Below are positions 56,124 to 64,000 of a DNA stretch of 64,000 bases, one piece after another (within the stretch, counting starts at the first letter, position 1; every line of letters begins with the position of its first letter). The notes beneath the pieces are model-generated. The model ran no database searches, had not been told where the DNA came from, and was given only the letters and a program-made list of their open reading frames with translations. The DNA lies in assembly GCF_023065955.2 (NCBI RefSeq), contig NW_026622886.1:16254001-16318000 (forward strand). The letters are read 5' to 3'. The DNA is from Ursus arctos. Lineage: Eukaryota > Chordata > Mammalia > Carnivora > Ursidae. A program made the position numbers and the translations under genes.

Positions 56124-58574
56124 TACACTTTATAATTTTTGGGTCCATTCTCTCAATCTCTACCCCTCTCCCCAAGTCCACAGCCTGCCTGGTAGAGCAT
56201 TGTAGGCACAGTAGACATTTAGAAAATTTTCCATTTCTTAGCCAACCCCACCTTCTGCCCTGTTGAGCTTTCTGAAACATTAGACATTCCTATCTCCAAT
56301 CTCCTTGGTACCAAAATTGGCACAATGTTTGCTACACATCAACACTTGGACAATGAGTAATGGCATCATCTAGGGAAGAACAAGTAGCAGATTCATGAAC
56401 TTCATTTCTCTTCAGCCTTTTATGCCAAGGCTAATTGCTTGTTTAAGTAAATTCATCTGACTTGAATAGCAATTGAAGATGTTTGGGGATAGTTTGAGTA
56501 TTGAATTTCACATGCAGTGACCAAGGCTAAGAAAATTCAGGTTAATGTCTTGAAAACTTTTAATCAATACAGAGGCTTTTCCTTACAGAAAGAAATTGAC
56601 CTGGCAATGGGCAGAATCAAGGGTCAGAAGTTGAAATATACCCTTGGTCAGACAGGTAACAGAAATGAGTCAAGTCGGTGGGGATTGTGGTAAACTGGGG
56701 CTGTTCTGTGATAATGGGGAAAGGCAGGCCCAGCGTGGCCAGATCATCCAATTTTTAAAGCCAATCCAAAAGTTCAGACTTTATTTAAATGTGATATTTG
56801 AGTTTTAATTATTGAAAATGAATTCAGGAATATGGATTATTCTCATGGCTATCATTTTGCTTCCTCTAAGCTAACCAGAGACAGTTTATGGATTTTCCAA
56901 TTGTTCTTTCCTCACTGTAGGAATTGCCCATTATTCCGTTCTGACCGGTGACAGCTACATCACAGAGTGTAATGGGAAATTACTGGGGGGCACCTGAAGC
57001 TCAGTTCTGAGGGAGCATCATCTATCGAGCAGAAAATCTGTTCATATGTATGTCTTTGAATATATTTGTTTCTTGTTAAAGTAGTGCTTCCAGTGAAAAT
57101 GCTGCACCTTGTGTTGGAAACGGCTGGGAAAACCCCTCCTTTTGCAAGTGGGGGGCTAATTATTTAGTGACCTAGCCTCTGCCTCGGTTGAGGTTGGCTA
57201 TGGTCCAGGTGAAGAATGCCACAGGTCAGTGGCTTAACAGAGCCTCGGGGAGCTATAGCAAGGGACAGCTAGGAGAATTCACATCTTCCCGCAAAGAAAA
57301 TCCCTACTCCTATCTTTCATGGTCAGTTGTGTCTGCGGGTTATTACCGTCAAGTGAACTGTGGGCTGTACGTTTGTAGAGTGTTGTTTACCTATTCACGC
57401 TCTACAACTGATCAGTTGATGGACAACCATGGCCCTGTGTTTCCAGAATGCTCCTTTGTTTCTGTGGCCACCTGTTCCTTTCTTTGGACTCCTCAGACCT
57501 CCCTGAAGATCCAGGCACTATGGTGTTAATACATGTCCCTCTACTGCAAAGGGCAGAGTCTGTTCTCTTTGCTAGTCCCCTAGCTAAACCAGCTTAAAAT
57601 ATCTAATTATTATTTTGGAACACTCGAACCAGAATGCCAGGACTCCCATAAAAAAACAACATAGTTTGGATATTAGACTGTTTTATTCTTGCTGCTTTCC
57701 TTCTAGTAGCCATGGGCTAGCGGGAAGCCTGCGATGAGTGGGAACAAACAGCTCAAGGAACATAACACATATTGTACTGAAAGCCGGAGGTCCTTTGTTC
57801 CAGTCCCAATATGTAGTAAATGCCCTGAAGCATATTTCATGGGCTTCATCTTACATTTTTCTATTATTGGAAAATTTTGACTGGCTAATTTTAAAACATA
57901 GATTTTTTCCCCCCTGCAAATATGCAGGCTCCACACACGTACTCTGTGGTAGCTGTGAAACAGTTGGAGAATTCCCCGTGTTCAGTGACCTCAAAGTCAC
58001 ACTTCAAGCTGTGCTGTGGTCTCTTGCTAGTACAATAAAACATCTATGAGTTGTGACTGGCTGCAGAGTCAGGAGCGGGTATTTTAGGGTTTAATCATCT
58101 GGCTCCATTAATTTTGGTGGTCGCTGTACATGTTTCTATTTTTGTCTCCAGTTAGAATGGTCAAGAAAGGAAGGAGTCAACCCGATTTCTGCAGATGCTT
58201 TTGTAAAAATGTCATTTGCCAAATCAAACGTCCAAGACAGTGCTCTCATTTTCACTGCTCTCCATGCCCGTCACGGGCTCTCCCATGAGTGACTACCCAA
58301 GAGCCCGGGCAGAGAGCAAAGATGAACCAGGGAGCGAGAGAGAAAGCAATGAGGAGACGGAGCTTGGCTTTCACAAACAAGCCTTTCCCCTAATTGCTCC
58401 CTCCTGTCGCAGCCTCCATGGCAGCAGCGGCAGCCTCTGACCTCGGCCGCTGTGGTCTCCCCGGGTGATGGGAAGCCATGCGTGAGCAGAGAGAGGAGCA
58501 GGGCCGACACAGACCTGGAGAACATACCCCCTTCTGATAAACATCAAAATCACACACTGTAGTTTTGAGATTGT
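56124..58574. other. unique sequence, with a GC-rich patch at the right
   Basis: No nameable repeat. About 58400-58510 is GC-rich with an ATG (58418-58420) opening a 16-codon alanine-rich frame that ends at TGA (58466-58468). The 113-codon plus frame at 57188-57529 has no domain I recognise. A small hairpin, ttgtagag and ctctacaa, lies near 57375-57405. Confidence 0.35.
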
Positions 58575-58795
58575 TAGGGGTTGAATTGTGTCTCTCCCCT
58601 CCCTGCAATTCATGTTGAAATCCTAACCCCCAGTGCCTGAGAATGGGACCTTATTGGGAAATAGGGGCATCGCAGGTGTAATTAAGTGAGCATGAGGTCA
58701 TGCTGGAGTAGGGCGGGCCTTTGATCCATGACTGGCGTCCTTACAGAAAGAGGAGATTTGGACACAGACACACAAAGGCAGCGTATCACATGACA
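58575..58795 (+). mobile_element. MLT1-type LTR, plus strand, 3' part missing
   Basis: 'ttgaattgtgtctctcccct', 'ttcatgttgaaatcctaacc', 'gggaccttattgggaaatag' and 'atttggacacagacacacaa' match the 5' half of the LTR. It stops where a second, opposite LTR begins. Confidence 0.85.
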
Positions 58796-58799
58796 ATGA

Positions 58800-59288
58800 A
58801 GTAGTTTTCTATTGCTGCCATAACAGATCACCACAGACTTAGCAGCCTAAAACAGCATCCGTTTAGTATCTCGCAATTTCTGTGGCTCATAAGCTGAATT
58901 CTCTGCTTAGAGTTTGTCAAGGCAGAAATCAAGGTGGCTGTCAGGCTAGTTCACATCCGAGGCTCAGGGTCCTCGCTGGTGGTTGGCACTTCTTTTTCCC
59001 ATTATCCATGTGGTTCTTTGCATTTTCGAGCTGGCAAGTCGATTACGCAGATTAAGTCCTTCTCAGGTTTTGAATCTGCCTGCCTTGCTTGCCTCTGCTT
59101 TAGGGGCTCATGTGATTTTATTGGACCCACCTGGATAATCCATGATAGTCTCCCTATTTTAAAATCCGTTGATTTGCCCCTCAGACATATTCACTGTAAC
59201 ATATTCACGGGTGTGATACCTCATCGGATTCACAGGATTGGGGTGTGGAGTCTTCTTGCCAGCTGCAATTCTGCCTACCACATTCTAT
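58800..59288 (-). mobile_element. MLT1-type LTR, minus strand
   Basis: Antisense LTR: 'agtagttttctattgctgcc', 'gacccacctggataatccat', 'gatagtctccctattttaaa', 'gtaacatattcacgggtgtg' and the end 'gcaattctgcctaccaca'. The 118-codon plus frame at 58934-59290 is LTR sequence. Confidence 0.9.
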
Positions 59289-59349
59289 GACTGTGGAGAG
59301 GAATCTGATGATGCCGGACCTTATGGATCATGGTGAAGATTTTGAAATC

Positions 59350-59610
59350 TAATTTAATGGCAATAATTATAATAATTACTATCATGTAACTACTGTGTAC
59401 AGCATCTATTTATTAGCACTGAGTACTTTGCCGAACATTACAAAATCTCGTTGGATCCTCCTAATAGCCTTTTGAGAAAAATACCACTCTACTCAATTTA
59501 CAGGTGAGGAAATTGAGGCTCAAGTGATTTGAGATGGTATAACTCCTGGTGAATCCCTGCTTAAACCCAGATCTGTCTAGTTCCAAATTCCATTAGCATT
59601 TTCATTTTAA
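59350..59610 (+). repeat. MIR, plus strand
   Basis: 'catgtaactactgtgtacag', 'caatttacaggtgaggaaat', 'tgaggctcaagtgatttgag' and 'gcttaaacccagatctgtct' follow MIR. Confidence 0.85.
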
Positions 59611-61600
59611 ATCCCCCTTATTTAGACATGCATTTAAGATATATAGTTTTAGAGGTTTCAATAGGGACTTTTCTGTTCTTCTGGGCAAAAGCATAATTGC
59701 ATCTAACTAGATGTTTTTCTGTTTGAGTCTCTTAACCATGCCTAGGGAAAACCTAGTGATTCCAATCATTAGGTCATAGCCCAGGACTACAGCAGATTTG
59801 GCATCTTAAGTATGAAAAAGTCTTAAAGAATTTACGGAGCTCAAAGAATCAAAGCTGGTTCAAGTTTTGATATACTTTTCTCAGTATTCAGTTTGTGGAC
59901 TTTTCATTTTCGTGGGCCCAGTATGGGTCTGAATACTATCTCCTGCTTTGCATTTGGAAATACCTTGATTTTTGTTGAGGGCATTGGACTTCGAAATTTT
60001 TCAAAGTAGGAAGGACACATTATACCGCTAAGGCAGTGTTCAATAATGGGGCCATGGCATCCGCATTCTAATCTTCTTCAAGGATCTCATTAATTATCTA
60101 TATTTTGATGACAGTTAAAAACCTGGCCATTTTCATGATTTGTTTCCTACCAGCTAGATAGAATCTTGTAGTCCTGGGGATCGTAGGGAGCACATTTTTA
60201 CCTGAGGCTAGAGAATATGCCTAGCTTTTATCCCATTGGCTTCCTTGTTCACCTCTTGGTCCACCTTGCCAAAGATAAAGCTCTAGAGGTCTGACTCCAT
60301 GCTGGGGACAAGAGGTGACTAGTCATGTATTAGTTCCTACTCCTCATCAGCTTCCTACATATGTTGGTCCCTTGTGTTTAAGGGTCTGGTAGACAGGAAC
60401 TGTAGAGGGCTAGAGTTGTGGAGCTCACCTCCAGGCGGTAGTCAAAGCTTTTCCAAAGGCTGGGGGGGAAGATGGACTGTTCTTCTCTAGGTAAGCAGGT
60501 GTAAATGTTGCAGGAGTGGAGGCAATTGGGGAAGGTATGTCCGACAGATTGGAGCTGTGTCCTGGGAGATTGCCGACGGGCCTATTTTGCAGAAATGGTC
60601 CAGTCCCAGTTCCCAGGTGCCTGCTAATTCAGGGCAATTCATCATTAGTTAATATTTCAGTGCCCATCCAGTGTTGCTTCCCTGGGCTCCCTGTAGCTCC
60701 AGAAATGCTTGCTTGAGGATGTGCTGCTAGGACCCAGGACTCCAGGAGAGAATAAGAAACACACATGCATCGCCAGTGCCAAAAACTGTTTCTTTGCAGC
60801 TGCAGCACAGAAACAGATATCAACACATTTAAGCCATGCAGGAGGGGGAAGAATTCCATCCCAAACGAAACTTTGTTTGCCAAGTTTCTAGCTAGCTTTC
60901 CTATACGGGGGGTAGGAAACATTCCCAGAAAGAGGATGGCAAATGAAGTTACGATAACCTTAAAAAGGCAATTCGCAAGGGAGCGTGGTCTTCAACAAAT
61001 GAAAAAGTGTAAATGGTAATATTCCAGCAAATTAGCTCCTAGAGAAGCCCTTAGGCAGAACTGTAAGCCATTATAATTAAGGATTTGGAAAATATCAGTA
61101 TTTAATTAGAACCTCTTTTCTTGGTGAAATGCTGTTGTGTTGCTGTAACTTCAGGTGTAAACAACTAAACATACCCATTTCAAAAACATGTTTTGTTGCA
61201 AGCCTGGAATCAGTGCTAATGTTAATTTGCTTATCTTGCGGCTTTCTCGCCTGTTTTTTGTTTTGCTTTGTTTTGTCTTATTTGTTTCTGATCAGAGCTG
61301 AATTTTAAGAGCATTTTATCTTTAATTTCCGAATGCAGCCATCTCCAATTCCCAGGCTGTTACAGGTATTTATTCACAAACACTGGGGAACATCCCATAA
61401 ACTACCAACCCCTCCTGTAATCTAATAAACACGGTTCCTCTAATATTTAATGCATATTTGTGGCAGTTGTTTTAGACAAGGAGTTTTCAAATCCATTCCC
61501 AATGCAATCAAATATCTTGACAATAGCAAAATGTTTCAGCTTTATCCCTTAACAATAGCAAACATTATAGAAATTGGCTTGTGCCACATGAAATGCTGAT

Positions 61601-61601
<1 letters not shown>
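59611..61601. other. repeat-free block, strong candidate regulatory region
   Basis: About 2 kb with no repeat I recognise. About 60930-61600 is AT-rich with TAATTA/TTAATTAG, AACAAACA and ATTTGCAT-like words. Several frames at 60516-61019 lack domains. Function as an enhancer is inference. Confidence 0.4.
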
Positions 61602-61636
<35 letters not shown>

Positions 61637-61660
61637 TCACGCACACACGCGCACGCACAC
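61602..61660. repeat. (CA)n microsatellite, compound with CACT/CACG units
   Basis: About 15 pure CA units followed by 'actcactcacgcacacacgc' and further CG-containing units, suited to length variation. It interrupts the candidate regulatory block. The valine/arginine-rich minus frame end at 61637-61885 comes from it. Confidence 0.97.
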
Positions 61661-62802
61661 GGAATACCTGGTGCCTGACTCACGATCAGTCTTAGGCCCC
61701 ACTTTTTGCACCTGGAAAATTCCAGGCAACAGATAAACCTTTATTCCTTTGCCTATATAGGGATGCGTGTAACTCAAAATGTTTTCCTGCCTTGATGGAG
61801 AAGATGAGGCATTATCAAGACTAACACTACAATTTAACGCTTCAGAGGAGCAGTGTATATCATTACTCCCTCTGTAGCCAAGCACACTAATTAATATTTA
61901 TTGCACCTGTCAAGCCAGTAGCCACAGCCAATCCATTCCTGTGGCAGTTCAATGGGAGACTGGACACCATATTTCTCCTTGGCAGACATGTTTGGGTCAT
62001 CAGCAAAGACAGAAGCCCCTTTCCCCACCGAGACGTCGTAAACGCTCTCTTTTCTCTTGCAAAATTAAACCATTAATTCTGTTCCTGTTAATTTTTTTCC
62101 GTGTTGGGGATTGCTGTAAAAAAGGAAGTGAGGGGAGGATGGAGAAAGGATGAGAAGCCGCTGTGTGTTCAGGATCAGCTGTCTCACGTGTTTATTAGAA
62201 CAAGGGCTTTTGGAACCCATGACCTTTCCTTTGTATGAGACATCCCTTAAAGGTTGCAGACATGTTGGGGGAGAGATGGTTATAAATCCTCATGAAGTTT
62301 AATCAAAAGTGGCAGACCACCCAGCAGTAAACACGTTATTAAAACTCTTTGGCTTCAAACTTTGTTCAGCATTGTCAACAGACCTCTGTCATCAACAGGT
62401 AGCTGGCAGTGGAATTAATTACGCTAGGGTAAAATAATAAATGAAATCTCATATTGCACCTACAGCAAGGAATTTGGCACTCAGCGCAGAGAAGTTTCTA
62501 TCAAGGCTGTGAATCATTCTATAGTGCATCTGAGTAAACCCAGCATGGCTGTGGAATGAAGTTTACTCAAAAATTTAATTAGGAGAACATGTAAACCATA
62601 CTGGAGGAAAGTAGGGCACCAAATGCTGCTTTATTTATTTTATTTTACTTTTTTGCTAATTCTATCAGGAGCACCTGTGTCATTAGACCTACACGACCCA
62701 GACTGCCAAGCTTTTGATTAACAGGAGGAATACCCGTGAACTGATCACCGAAGATTATGTGGGCCATTAAATTTTCCCTCTGACATAATTACTCTTCCCT
62801 TG
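61661..62802. other. repeat-free block, continuation of the candidate regulatory region
   Basis: No repeat recognised. Compact words such as 'ctaattaatatttattgcac' directly followed by 'ctgtcaagcc' (about 61888-61916), and 'ggaattaattacgctagg' (about 62411-62428), are typical of conserved developmental elements. Conservation has not been measured. Confidence 0.4.
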
Positions 62803-63037
62803 AGGATGACAATATATTTTTTAAATTTTTAATTTTTAAAACGATTTTATTTATGTATTTGAGAGAGAGCGTGAGAGAGAGAGCACGAGCAGGCGGAGGG
62901 GCAGAGGGAGAAGCACACACCCTGCTGAGCAGGGAGCCTGATGCTGGGCTCCATCCCAGGACCCTGGTATCATGACCTGAGCCGAAGGCAGACGCTTAAC
63001 CAGCTGAACCACCCAGGCGCCCCAAGGATGACAATAT
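62803..63037 (-). mobile_element. SINEC, minus strand, 13-bp perfect target duplication
   Basis: Element about 62816-63023: tail 'aaaacgattttatttatgta' at left and head ending 'gaaccacccaggcgcccc' at right. 'aggatgacaatat' at 62803-62815 and 63025-63037 is the target duplication. This copy has the 'gagcaggcggaggggcagag' body of the general carnivore SINEC, not the 'gacagccagcgagag' subtype. Confidence 0.97.
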
Positions 63038-63094
63038 TAAAGCTGATGATAACAAAGCAAGAAGAGCAACAATAGTAAAAGAGCCAGCAGATTC

Positions 63095-63290
63095 TGAGCT
63101 GGCATGATGCCCCAGATACTAAATGCTTTACATATATTATCTCATTTAATTCTTACAACCATTGGAGACAGGAATTATTAGGTCCATTAAACAGATGAGG
63201 AATGGAGGTATAGAGGAGGCTTGTAACCAATGTCACCCAGGTATAGTCTGTTATATTCCAAAGCTGTTCTCCTGACTACTGCCTTGTCTC
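63095..63290 (+). repeat. MIR, plus strand
   Basis: 'gccccagatactaaatgctt', 'tacatatattatctcattta', 'attcttacaaccattggaga' and 'ttaaacagatgaggaatgga' follow MIR closely. Confidence 0.9.
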
Positions 63291-64000
63291 TAGGGTGGAG
63301 GCTGCTTCAGAGGGCTCTGGGGGTGGTATGAGAAGAATTCATTAACATGGGAGAGCCACACCTCTGCAACTTCTCTACTGCTGTGCCCTGGCTCCTGCTT
63401 GGGTCAGTGTTTCCCTGGGGCAGTTTTATTCATCTCCCAATCTCTGATTTCAAACTCCTTTCTTCCAAGCTCTCCCCATCCAAACTTCTCCCCAGGGTCC
63501 ATGATGGCTCCCTGGTTACCTTCACTGTATGTTACTCATGTGTGGTAAGGACCATGCTTCTCTGACCTGTCCCTAACACGATTCTTTGGGAGCCTTCCAT
63601 TCTCTTATTCCATTTCTCTTCTAACTTATTGATAGGCCTGGCGCATACATCCAGTTGCTGTCTGCAACATGATTGATTACTCCTCTCACAGTGCATAATG
63701 GCCGCACCAGTAATGTTTCCCCAAAACTACCCTGCAGTGTGTTTATGAGTTTACCACTGCTATGGACTTTGATAGTCAATTTAGCGATTTCTAATTTTTC
63801 TTGGGGGGGGGGTGGTGGTGGTCCATGATGACTTAGTTGGGGTTGGTAGTGCCCAGGTTGAAGGGAGATTCTTAAAATCCCAACGCTAAGAAGACTGTAC
63901 AGACCACTGGGGTTTAGGATTAGCCTTTCCATTCACTGGGCTGGCCAGTCACCTTAGCCTCAGATTCCTCACAGTAGGTTGGGGGTATTTATTCCCCTTT
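63291..64000. other. unique sequence with a G-run
   Basis: A G-run at 63803-63812 passes into (GGT)n; otherwise nothing recognisable. The window ends in this stretch. Confidence 0.4.

Noticed and set aside
1..64000. A search for tRNA, rRNA, snRNA, CRISPR or bacterial-type operons
   Set aside because: No such signature was found. The tRNA-like boxes belong to SINEs and MIRs, and the DNA is plainly mammalian.

Overview
The window is 64 kb of mammalian, almost certainly carnivoran, non-coding DNA (intergenic or deep intronic). The diagnostic evidence is repeated tRNA-derived SINEC retroposons with the carnivore head (reading inward, GGGGCGCCTGGGTGGCTCAG-type). Several copies carry the body 'gacagccagcgagagaggga', which I associate with bears and giant panda, so an ursid is my best guess (inference, about 0.6). 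I found no protein-coding exon, no tRNA, rRNA or snRNA gene, no CRISPR array, and no bacterial or intact viral gene system. Long open frames are few, and the ones I could explain come from SINE, L1, L2 or LTR sequence.

Layout: 1-1.5 kb is repeat-free with a CpG-dense patch near 900-975. 1.5-7.8 kb holds two SINECs, three MIRs and an L2 scrap. 7.9-12.2 kb holds an L1 fragment interrupted by a probable retrocopied 3' UTR, itself interrupted by a SINE, then two MER-type hAT MITEs, an L2 and an MLT1 LTR. 14.0-16.0 kb is a SINE / L1 / SINE nest with clean target-site duplications. 18.4-20.6 kb is repeat-poor and AT-rich, like a conserved regulatory block. 20.6-33 kb mixes MIR, L2, MLT1 and one SINEC with unique sequence. 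34-41.2 kb is dominated by old L2 copies, with MLT1 LTRs, a hAT element and a solo LTR inside that hAT. 42.4-43.2 kb carries the youngest-looking insertion (a short L1 with a 22-bp perfect target duplication) and a SINE-in-SINE nest, followed by a CpG-rich 111-codon ORF. 44-55 kb is old repeats and unique sequence, including an 18-bp perfect hairpin at 52.1 kb. 55.2-56.1 kb has two SINEs, one inside a Tigger-type element. 58.6-59.3 kb holds two MLT1 LTRs in opposite orientation. 59.6-62.8 kb is the best candidate regulatory block, interrupted by a (CA)n tract and a SINE.

Nothing here forms a multi-gene system. The interest lies in the insertion chronology, several perfect palindromes and hairpins, repeat-poor AT-rich blocks that may be developmental enhancers, and one unexplained CpG-rich small ORF. 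Repeat family names come from memory of consensus sequences, not a database search; families I could not name are marked as such. Coordinates of old repeats are approximate to about 10-30 bases.
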